Positions 56,001 through 64,000 of a stretch of DNA of 64,000 nt are shown here, one piece after another (positions within the stretch are counted from its first letter, which is position 1; each line of letters starts with the position of its first letter). The notes beneath the pieces are model-generated. The model saw nothing but the letters and a program-made list of their open reading frames with translations, searched no databases and was not told where the DNA came from. The DNA is from Simmondsia chinensis (Eukaryota > Streptophyta > Magnoliopsida > Caryophyllales > Simmondsiaceae), in the NCBI GenBank assembly GCA_018398585.1, contig JAGTTD010000001.1, positions 17,191,750 through 17,255,749 of the forward strand, given 5' to 3'. The position numbers and the translations under genes are program-made.

Positions 56001-56185
56001 AAGTAACAACATACCTCCCAAGACTCAAGAGTTGGAGAACTCGAGCAAGCAACTGTAGATCCTCAAAGGATCCATCAAGCCCTTCAGGAAGAGGCCCTTT
56101 CCATGGACCAATAGCTAAATGAAGCCACTAGTAAATTGTCATCGATAGAGGAATCCTTAGTTAGAATTAAGACTTAACTGTTCTG
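53080..56185 (+). pseudogene. E13 extra ORF, antisense to its pol (plant-mobile-domain type)
   Basis: N-terminal part: KEDLSWMSENNPSSIFE, then FIEWVDQLTLTFKEKWRNF and MFEGIRVSKIALRYG (53320-53450). The mobile-domain-like core follows: GFIGVTLEHIVTLIGLPLEE (about 53500-53560), NSFFANSSNAMLMSLRMVVI, LALGPLFLAQVYGCLRGI (about 53740-53880) and AQHYFPELSLKGPFVSTDMG (about 53940-54000). A long charged linker leads to a coiled-coil end (LKGEIYQLEEILRQLREQL; VGELEQATVDPQRIHQAL) near 55930-56090. Many stops. Plant mobile domains are also found in host proteins, but the adjoining antisense integrase end marks this as element-borne. Confidence 0.6.
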
Positions 56186-56299
56186 ATGTTTGTAAAGAAG
56201 TTTTTGGTCGTACAAGTAACTTACTTGTATTATATTTTTACAAGCCATGTACTCCTTACAGCATTGGGTCTGTTGTTGTTGTGGTACTTAAGAACTACT

Positions 56300-56500
56300 T
56301 GTTACAATCCCAAATCGAAGGCACATATTTCTTAAAGAACTTCCCATTAATGGCCCTCGGGTGGTTCTCCCATCTAGGTCTTGGAGTAAAGAAGCGTTTT
56401 CTCCAAATACCTCTGCGTCTCTAAATGGGCCTTCCAAATTTGGGGACTATTTCCCAAAGACATGATCTTTCTGGCCAATAGATAATACCACTTTGTAGCT
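56300..56500 (-). pseudogene. E13 integrase C-terminal end
   Basis: The minus strand reads KWSPNLEGPF-like, LLQDLDGRTT-like and RAINGKFFKKYVPSIWD words between 56450 and 56310, with frameshifts. They match the E8 integrase end at 26485-26620. Confidence 0.6.
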
Positions 56501-56509
56501 ACTGTAAGC

Positions 56510-57089
56510 CTCTGTGTCGACACATACCTTCTATGTGTCGACAATCAGCTTGCCCAGGTGGATTTGCACGTTTTTGATCAATTAGCCTGATTGATGTTTG
56601 ATCATAAAGATAATTGATTGGATAAATCAAACTAAATCATCACCCATTGAAATTTTATCTTTATTTGATTTGACCATACTTTTCAAAGTAGCAATCTTGA
56701 AAAATATTTTCATTGAGAACTTAGATTGGTTTAAATTTTGATGTGAATATTTTTCAAATAAAATATGGAAATCAATTTTCAAAAATATTTCAAAAACATT
56801 TTTGTTAGAGCATGATATCAATATTGGGACTTGGACTCAATTGATATATCCCGATCTTAAGTCCTAGTTAATAAAAATAATTAACTTCAAGGCACTTGGA
56901 CTTGGATTACGTTCTCTTCAATTTGTATGAATCTTCTCTTTAACTTTGAACTATTTTTCTCTTGATTTATCATCTCAGAAAGCTTCGTATCAACATGATT
57001 AACCTTGATTTTTCGAGCTTTCTTATGAGTCACTTAGAAACAAGATTAAAACTATTTAAACACTATCGCTTACTAAATGGTTGTTGTCA
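56510..57089. other. spacer with GTGTCGACAC words, no gene
   Basis: 56515-56550 has CTGTGTCGACACATACC and TATGTGTCGACAATC, resembling the palindromic words of the E11 LTRs, so it may be a decayed LTR fragment. The rest is AT-rich, with a run of imperfect AAATATTTT repeats near 56690-56810. Confidence 0.45.
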
Positions 57090-57850
57090 CCAAAATTGCA
57101 ATATTAATGGCTTTAGGGCCAACACAGATTTACACTTGCAAGGCGTCGGAGCAAAAAAAAAAAGGTTTAAAAGAGGCGAAATCACCCATAACTTTGGCAT
57201 ATTTCAAGACTATTATGAAAAACTTGACCACGTGTGTAAAAGAAGGACCAATTCGGTCGTAACTCAGTAGCTCAAATACGTCTCGTCGAGTTTCGGGTAA
57301 TGAATGACTGATCGGCATGAAGTTCCGATACGTCAGCTGCCCGTAGTTGGCGGATCTTATAGTTGGACTACAGATCCATCGAAAAACAATGCCGGTCAAT
57401 CGGCTTCCCATAGAGGCCGTGCCGATCGATCACTGGGCTGATCAATCAGCCCATCCAAATTCTCGCGACGGACCTAGGTCACGCTGCGGTTATAAATGAA
57501 GTGGGGGTGACTTATTTTTCCCATCTTTTTCCTCGTCTCCTATCCTCCCCTCCTTCACAAAGCCGCTACGAGATCCAAACTTTCTTTAACACTAAAGCAC
57601 AGTTGGTCGGAGTGTTGGGGGAATCAAAGCAAGGATCAACATTCAACAACAATTGAAGAAGTCTCCAATTCTTAGTTTTATTCATTATTGTTTTCTCTTT
57701 AAGATTTTAATGATGTGTAAAAACCCCATAAAGGAGTAGATTCTTTTAGTTGAGGGATGAAGGACCGATAGTTATCCATATCCCTGATTTGTATTAAACT
57801 TTTGACGGTGATTATGTTATGTTATTTTCACACCCCTGGATTTCCAACCC
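57090..57850 (+). repeat. Athila-type LTR-like block, copy 1
   Basis: Shares ordered words with 59030-59640 and 14755-14920: GGTTTAAAAGAGGCGAAATC, CTTTGGCATATTTCAAGACT, GACCACGTGTGTAAAA, and near its end ATTATGTTATTTTCACACCC. It carries its own GC-rich insert at 57340-57480. Confidence 0.6.
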
Positions 57851-59037
57851 AGAAAAAAATCATTTATATAAGTTGATATTGAATTAGGAGCAAGAAAGGA
57901 ATTAAGTAGTGCTAATGAGATAACCTCTACTACACTTAGGTTGATACAATAGGTTATGTCCTTATGCTAGCTCATTATCATAAGCCATAATTTAAATATT
58001 AACCCAGGCTTAGTGCTTGTAGCTTAATCCTCCTAACTCATTGACATAAGTACAATATAATGACAAGATATAAGTCAAGCTACACCGAATTCATTCCATA
58101 AACTATCCTCAATCAAATTGACAACCTTTTTTGCTTTTATAATTGCGGGAGCGTTGTTAATTGCTAACGTCAACGAAAAAACCGAAACAAAACCACTCAT
58201 TACTAACTTAATCCCACTTAACACTGATTCTCTATGGATGTGACACCCGTATACTTGATAGAGCTATTACAAACTCGTACGCTTACAAGTAGATAGCTTT
58301 AAATCACACATTAAACTTGATGTAGTTTTGAAAATGTGCTTTAAAACCATTTACTCGCAAGTGCATGAGATCGTCGTAGCTTAGCCAAGTATACAGGTGT
58401 AGTATCCTCAAGGAATCAGCATAAAGTTAGACTCGGTGGTCAATGAGCGGTTAAAACTTGGTTTTTATCGATTTAATTGATTTGTTGACTAAGCTAATAG
58501 AATTGACGATAAATTAATCTTATCAAATCAATTAAGGGTAGTTCAGGGAATGAAATCGAGATAGCTTAACTCGAATCCCATCATTACATATCATTATGAT
58601 AATGATTCAGAGGGTTTAGGCTACAACCACTAAGCCAATGTTAATACTTAAATTAGGGCTTAGGATACTGAACTAGTCTAAGGGTATAACGTATCTTTTC
58701 ACTGTAGGTGTAGCATAGGTTATCTTAATAGCATTACTTAATTCCTTTCTCACTCTTAATTCAATTCTAACTTATATAAAAGATTGTGTTCAGGATTGGG
58801 TACAACCTTAACCCTAATCATGTGTGAAAACTTGTTATGTTAAAGTTTAGGCTACAAGAACATAGACGGAACGAAAATAAATCAGGAATCTAAATATGGC
58901 TACAAGCTCATCCATAGAAAACCAATCATAATAATTAATTCCACACCGTGGTGCAAAAAAATAACATAACATAAATCATTGTCGTTAGTAAGACATAAAT
59001 TCAGGATCTGGACGGCTACCCGCTCTTCACCCCTAAA
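57720..59037. repeat. near-adjacent inverted repeat (arms about 580 and 700 bp)
   Basis: Arm 1 is 57720-58300, arm 2 is the inverted copy 58330-59037. They meet tail to tail across about 50 bp. Arm 2 contains about 110 bp that arm 1 has lost. Arms are diverged but align through GACACCCGTATACTTG versus its inverted match near 58380-58400. Confidence 0.65.
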
Positions 59038-59640
59038 CCAAAGGACCCATCGAAACAAACAAAGGTTGAAAGTGGCGAAATCAAGAAGAATTTAGGCATA
59101 TTTGAAAACTACATTGAGAAACCCGACAAAGTGTGTAAAAAGGACCCATCGGGTAAAAATTTGGTTTTATAATTTAAAACATGTAATTTTTCGTGGATAG
59201 TCAATATACATATATATGTATTTTCACTTTGCTTTGCTAGGCCAAACAAAGTGCCGCACACATACGGGGGCGGCGTGCCCATTAATGCGGGGGGGGACTT
59301 AATTTTTGCTGCTTTTGCCTCATTTCCTCTCTTCCTCTCCTTCCCTAAGTTGCTATGAGCTCCAAGAGTTTTTAAACGCCAAAGCACAGGTGGACAGAGT
59401 GCCGTGAAATCAAAGCAAGGGTTAACGTCAACGTCAATCTTGGGAGTCATCGTTAATGAGTTTTTCTTCACTTTATCTTTTAGATTTTGTGATGTGTAAA
59501 ACTCCCATGGAGGATAGACTTGTGAATTAGGGGCGAGAGACCGGTAGCCATCTGGATCCTGGATTTGTATTTTATATTTGACAATGATTTACGTTTTGTT
59601 ATTTTCACACCCTTGTGGAGAATTATTATTGGCGTTGGTT
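59030..59640 (+). repeat. Athila-type LTR-like block, copy 2
   Basis: GGTTGAAAGTGGCGAAATC, GAGAAACCCGACAAAGTGTG, ATCGGGTAAAAATTTGG and GATGTGTAAAACTCCCATGG, ending ATTTTCACACCCTTGTGG. It directly precedes the leader that runs into the gag, so it is the likely 5' LTR tail of E14. Confidence 0.6.
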
Positions 59641-60245
59641 TTCTATGGATGTGCTTGTAATCATGTTTAGATGCCCAGTTTATTTACATTCCATCTATGT
59701 GCTTGCAGCCTAGACTTTAACATAACAGGTTTTCACGCATGATTAGGGTTAAGGTTGTACCCAACCCTGAGCACAATCTTTTATATAAGTTAACATTGAA
59801 TTAGGAGTGAAAAGGAAGTAAGTAATGGTATTAAGACAACCTATGCTACACCTGTAGGGATAAGATAGGTTATGTCGTTAGACTAGTTCATCACTCTAAG
59901 CCCTAATTTAAGTGTTGGCTGAGGCCTAGTACTTGTAGCCTAAGCCCTCTAAATCATTGTTATAATAACGTATAATGATGGGATTCGAGTTAAGCGTACC
60001 TCAAATTCATTCCCTGAACTACACCTATTTGATTTGACAACTTTTATTTTCCATTAGTTCTATTAGTTTAGTGAACAAATCATATAAACCAACAAAATTC
60101 GAGTTTTAACTGCTTACTAATCATCGGGTCCAACTTTATACTGATTCCCTGAGGATATGACACCCATATACTCGACTAAGCTACGACGATCTCATATGCT
60201 TGCAAGAAATCAGTAGGCTACTTTATAGGAATTAATGACTTCTTT

Positions 60246-60985
60246 TTGTTTATTTATTTTTTTTTTCTTAATTTATTCTTTTTAATTTTTTTTGTTGTGG
60301 TAGAAGTCAATTCAAACCAATTTTCATATTGTATGCACAGTAGACGCTCAATCAGCCCGGAACTGTTACCTTACGTTCCAAAAATTGAGTTGGCTCTAAT
60401 TACCTTATGGCGATATGAAGCAAGTGTGAGCACACCTCACACCTTGCCCCACTATGCAGCATGTACGATTGGGGACCACTTTGTTCCCAAAACATATGGC
60501 ATACCCGTCGGTATTGTGTTCCTGGCCATGTGTAACAGCAACTTCGAAACTAAGTCTAGATTCATCAACATGCTCCCCACATTCTATGTGAAGCCAATTG
60601 TGAGCCCAAACGAGCATCTCGATGGGTTTATTGAAATTTGCAAAACTTGCAACAATCAATGTGTCTCGACTGACACGGTTGGACTACACCTTGTTCCGTT
60701 TTTGATAAAAGATGCAGCTAAGAGGTGGTTTCAATCTCTATTGAGGGGTGAAATCACCACTTGGAATGACCTCCAACAACATTTTTTGGTCAATATTTTT
60801 CCTAAAGCCAGAATGATGGCTATTAGGCACGCATAAACAATTTGAACAAAAAGACTAGGAGAAATTTCACGAAAGTTGGGATAGATTTAAGGACATCTTG
60901 AAAAGCTGTCCCCATCACGGCACACCCAAGTGGGCTCTTGTACAAAACTTCTATGACGCTTTGACAACTTCATATAAGCAAATGG
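60246..60985 (+). pseudogene. E14 Athila-type gag (cut by E15)
   Basis: A plausible start is ATG 60330 (MHSRRSISPELLPYVP); the upstream ATG at 60246 opens an unlikely Phe-rich stretch. Gag words: INMLPTFYVKPIVSPNEHLD, TVGLHLVPFLIKDAAKRWFQ, SLLRGEITTWNDLQQHFLVN, IFPKARMMAIRHA. After a frameshift near 60834 and a stop, WDRFKDILKSCPHHG and LVQNFYDALTTSYKQM follow to the E15 boundary. This order is that of Athila/Tat gag. It forms the element's particle and is dead here. Confidence 0.83.
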
Positions 60986-61389
60986 TGTTATGATTCAACA
61001 TAAATCTTGATCATAACCTAGGGAACAATAGAGTATGACATGAGAAATAGAGAGAGTTTAAGATGAGAAAGAGAATTCAAGTGTTTATCATTCAATAATC
61101 TTCTTTACGTGATGAATCACTCTATTTGCCCTACTTCCTAAGACTTGAGAATACATTGCTTTTGGACTTCATATCTTAACTAACATTCCCCCGCTTATCT
61201 ACCGATCTTAACTTGTTAACTGACACTTGACTAACTTTGACTTATCCAAGTGAACAAAAGAGGACTCATTAGGCTAACTGGATAATTCCTTCTTAATGAA
61301 GTACTAATTAAACTAATACTAAGGACTTAAACTACTTTATTACAACCAATGAATTCCTAGTACTTAACTCAAAATCTCGGGTCATGACA
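60986..61389 (-). repeat. E15 3' LTR
   Basis: 404 bp, TGTTATGATTC to GTCATGACA on the plus strand. U5 hairpin at 60987-61017: GTTATGAT, one bulged T, CAA, loop, TTG, ATCATAAC. Confidence 0.85.
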
Positions 61390-61762
61390 ATACTCCTCCC
61401 TTTAGAAATTCTTGTCTTCAAGAATCTTAGTAGAGAGTCGTGACTTGAAGAACCCTTATTGTTGTAGAAGTTGCGGCTGAGGAGTCCTTATTGGAGCAGT
61501 AACGTCTGAAATATGTACATTTGGATCTGAATCTGAATTGCAATTTGAATTGCAGCTTGAATAATTATTATTTAATGTTGGTCTCCTGCTATCATTGATG
61601 TTGCAACATAGAAAAAATTTCTCACTAACCGAATACCACGTTGCCTTCCACTTGCCAAAGCATTGCCTAAGCAAATGAAGTGCCTCTCATGGCTGTACAC
61701 CTCCTATGGACAGTGGAAGTTGAGGTGCTTAACACTAGTGTTGATGATGCAGCTTGAGGAAT

Positions 61763-62728
61763 TTACATCAAGACGTCTACCTCTGTCACACTAAAACAAC
61801 CAAACTCTAGTGTAATCACCACTTTGTAGCTGAAGTGCACTGATGGCCCATAATGCAGTAGATGTAACCTAAGAACCTCAGCCCTCAATCTGAATTTCAA
61901 TTGCCTAATCCTTCTTTCATGGAACAAAAAGTCTCTCTTGCTGTTGACCATGCAAAACTCAGCTCTTTTCTTGCTTTGGAAAAGCCTCTCAGCTGAACAC
62001 AAGTTCTCAAGGCTCTCACGAATTAAGCTTGCACATTCCATTGTCCATTTAGCATTCAGTTGATCTTCCTCAGAATGGCTTCCACTATCATTACAAAGTA
62101 GCCAAGCTCTAGCTCCCTTACACTTACTGATGAGCTCCTTGTCTTGGCTGCTGTAATAAGTGCGTTTGTTCTTACTATTGGAAGAAGTTGTAAGCGTCAA
62201 TCGTAGAAAATTGGCTCCTAAATTTTCAACCAACATCCTGAATTCCAAGAACCCAACCACCCTTATGCTATAAATATCTTGTTCTATGATGAAAATTACA
62301 TTGAAATCAGTCATTTTCATGACTGGAATTTGACACTTAGCTGTCTTCAAAACCTTAAGGACCTTTTGAGAAAATTCGGACATATACTCTTAACATCTTC
62401 GAACAATTGATAATCTGCACATGTTGCCTTTGCTAAACTGCTTAATTTTACCAACCGAAAGTGTTCCTAATCTCACGTTTAGCTCCTCAATAAAAGCATT
62501 TTGGTTTTTACTATCACATTGATCAATTTTCCCAACCTTTATGTGACCCTGAGTCCCACTTAAGTGATACTCGGGAGGCCTCACTTTTGCTTGCACTTTA
62601 GGAGGACACTCTTTACCCATAACTCGAATAACACAACCCTTCAGCTCTTGTCTTATCTTCCCTATAAATTCAGTACTGGAACCCATCAAAACCAGCTTGG
62701 AATGACCTTTAAGTCCAACCATGAACAC
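61763..62728 (-). pseudogene. E15 ORF-X, C-terminal part
   Basis: A single minus-strand frame of about 320 codons with one stop near 62390. Contains VLMGSSTEFIGKIRQELKGC, VIRVMGKECPPKVQAKVRPP, KMTDFNVIFIIEQDIYSIRV, ECASLIRESLENLCSAERLF and FHERRIRQLKFRLRAEVLRL. The last stretch is basic and Leu-rich, possibly helical. No known domain recognised; no zinc knuckle, protease, polymerase or integrase words. E3 has lost the equivalent region. Confidence 0.5.
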
Positions 62729-62899
62729 TTAATTGCCATTACATTCCATCCATCGAGCCTTCTTCTCCTTTCTTCTCAATTTTGAGCTAGTTTTGTGTTC
62801 AATTCTTCTACTCCTTTGGATGAGATTGTTCAACAAACTTATCTACCAAAACATCTACGCTGCTAACTTCATACCTGTTGATCTCAATAGATTGCTCCT

Positions 62900-63883
62900 T
62901 TTCCCTTAGTTAAGGTGGCCCATTGTTGGTGTTCTTAGATGAATAAACACTAGCTCCACTCAATTGCGCCTGCATTTTGATCTAGTCTTGCAAATTTTCC
63001 AACTGAACAAATTTATCTGCAGCAATAACGACCTATGTTTCTCTGAATTTGGTTGCACTGCAATGGCATCACCCTGATTTCTTGTTAAACTTGTATCACT
63101 GCTGATAGAATTCTTCATTCTCCTTGGCTTCTTGAACATCCTTTTGATCCAAGAAGATGCTATAAGTCTATCAATTGATCACAACACCATCTTAGGCTTC
63201 CTCAATTTCATATTCTTGAACATGTAAAGCTTGTCAAGTATCACTTTATTTGATTTGAGAAGTAGGAAATCTGGAGGTCTTCCCTTACAGACCAAGATTG
63301 GCTTGATCAAGGCTCTTAATCACCTGCTTACAAAGCACTTCTTGTGACTAAGATTAATTGGCAATTTGATCTCAATGCCTTGTGTGATGTTAATTTCATG
63401 ATTTACAGCTGCATCTCTTGGTTCCCAACTGAATCTAGCACTATCAATTGAGTTTTCTTTCAATTTATGCTTAATTTTCTGCTGTAATTGGTGAATACTT
63501 TCCCAAGGGACATTTAATTCCTCCTTTCCCAAATCAAAAGGTCTCAAGTATGCCAGATTTGTCACTCTATTAACCATTTGAAAGTTGTAAACTTGAGCTT
63601 CCAAATCAACTACCTAAGTTTGTAAATTAGGCCGCTAAACTGTTACAAACTCTATTCCTAGCATTTTAATCAGTTTCGGTTAATGCCCCTTGGGCTGTAA
63701 AATAGTAACACAAGCCCGAGGACATGTTTTTTCCTTCACCTTATGATATCGATCTTGCATCCTTAATTGCTTATTCACAACCTTGTGCTCAGTTTCCATA
63801 TCAACCTTTGATTCCGCCACTATAACACTCGATTGCACCCAAGGATATTCAAGTACAACAGGTTGAGATATTTGGAAGATCAA
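62900..63883 (-). pseudogene. E15 ORF-X, N-terminal and middle part
   Basis: The minus-strand frame from ATG 63883 is in phase with the downstream part (61763-62728) apart from local frameshifts near 62800-62980. Middle words: NINITQGIEIKLPI-like, then after a CGA-to-TGA stop at 63320, KPILVCKGRPPDFLLLKSNK, VILDKLYMFKNM, SSWIKRMFKKPRRMKNS. These match E3 at 6300-6110 in order and spacing. Near 62930-62830 another frame reads EKEQSIEINRYEVSSVDVLV. Together with 61763-62728 this implies a product of at least 700 codons. Function unknown. Confidence 0.52.
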
Positions 63884-64000
63884 ATTGAACTTGATTTTGC
63901 AAGACTTGCGGATGAATTGGTATTAAATCTATTGATGTGTCATTCTTCTTCCTTGGATCTTCATTTCCAAAGCTTTCACAATTCTCAATCGAAGAATGAG

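Larger units (their letters stand above)
53075..56500 (-). mobile_element. E13: 3' part of a second Tat-type gypsy element
   Basis: Mirror image of E8: the end of integrase is on the minus strand (56300-56500) and the extra ORF is on the plus strand (53080-56185). Its 3' UTR and LTR would lie to the left, but E12 abuts at 53070. The rest of pol should lie to the right but is missing beyond 56510. Confidence 0.62.
57090..60985 (+). mobile_element. E14: Athila-type Ty3/gypsy LTR/leader DNA and gag
   Basis: An LTR-like block plus leader occurs twice in plus orientation (57090-58300 and 59030-60225), with an inverted copy between them (58330-59037). The last copy leads into an Athila-type gag at 60246. 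The leader contains CTGATTCCCTGAGGATATGA and GACACCCATATACTCGAC, wording typical of the DNA upstream of gag in plant Athila/Tat elements. The gag is cut at 60985 by E15. Confidence 0.68.
60986..64000 (-). mobile_element. E15: second member of the non-autonomous E3 family, long form
   Basis: The 3' LTR is at 60986-61389 on the minus strand, antisense polypurine tract at 61392-61405, and the internal region continues past the window edge. The left target duplication should be AATGG (60981-60985); the right one is not in the window. It shares with E3 the LTR end type and the GRPP-FL-LK block. It lacks recognisable gag or pol over 2.6 kb. Confidence 0.82.

Noticed and set aside
53080..56185. A host plant-mobile-domain gene
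   Set aside because: It has many stops, no gene-like exon structure, and an antisense Tat integrase end adjoins it, as in E8.
60246..60329. Membrane segment or signal peptide at the start of the Athila gag ORF
   Set aside because: The Phe/Leu-rich stretch comes from a T-rich leader; the next ATG at 60330 starts recognisable gag.

Overview
This window looks like heterochromatic or intergenic DNA from a large plant genome, probably a eudicot. I see no intact host gene, no operon and no complete tRNA or rRNA gene. Almost all of it is long-terminal-repeat (LTR) retrotransposons, nested in one another and decayed to different degrees. Most pol frames are broken by stop codons, many at former CAG, CAA or TGG codons, as expected from deamination of methylated DNA.

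Layout. (1) 1-14068: a nest of Ty3/gypsy elements of one chromovirus-like lineage (LTRs about 350-440 bp, tRNA-iMet type primer site, chromodomain-like tail; Reina-like is my best guess). Element E1 (1-1511, +) sits in the integrase of E2 (1512-8778, -). E2 also carries a non-autonomous LTR element, E3 (5150-8043, -, target duplication ATTTG). E2 itself sits in the gag of E4 (8779-14068, +). (2) 14069-15224: AT-rich DNA with an Athila-like LTR remnant and a SINE whose head is 5S rRNA sequence (15001-15210, -). (3) 15225-19563: E6, another minus-strand element of the same gypsy lineage. (4) 19564-26205: E7, a copia element (+) with a long structured leader, gag-pol and a 2 kb 3' LTR, but no visible 5' LTR. 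(5) 26440-about 42900: E8, the 3' part of a Tat-type gypsy element with an antisense extra ORF of the plant-mobile-domain type. It is split by copia element E9 (28479-40346, -), which is split by a gag-protease-only element E10 (30541-33982, +, target duplication CTATC). (6) 43765-49651: E11, a complete but dead copia element (target duplication GTGAT). (7) 49790-50850: a 33-bp minisatellite. (8) 52200-53070: E12, the 5' end of a gypsy element. (9) 53080-56500: E13, a second Tat-type 3' end in the opposite orientation to E8. (10) 57090-60985: E14, Athila-type LTR/leader DNA arranged as an inverted triplication, then a gag. (11) 60986-64000: E15, a second, longer member of the non-autonomous family E3, inserted in the Athila gag.

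How the parts relate. E2, E4 and E6 supply (or once supplied) gag, protease, reverse transcriptase, RNase H and integrase. E3 and E15 have LTR ends of the same type but carry an unrecognised long frame (called ORF-X here) instead of gag-pol, so they look like parasites of that machinery. E10 kept only gag and protease.

The signals I find most interesting are: ORF-X; the hairpin at the inner (U5) end of the LTRs, which keeps its pairing while its sequence changes between families; the 5S-headed SINE; the repeated hairpin-bearing leader shared by copia elements E7 and E9; and the large Athila-derived inverted repeat.
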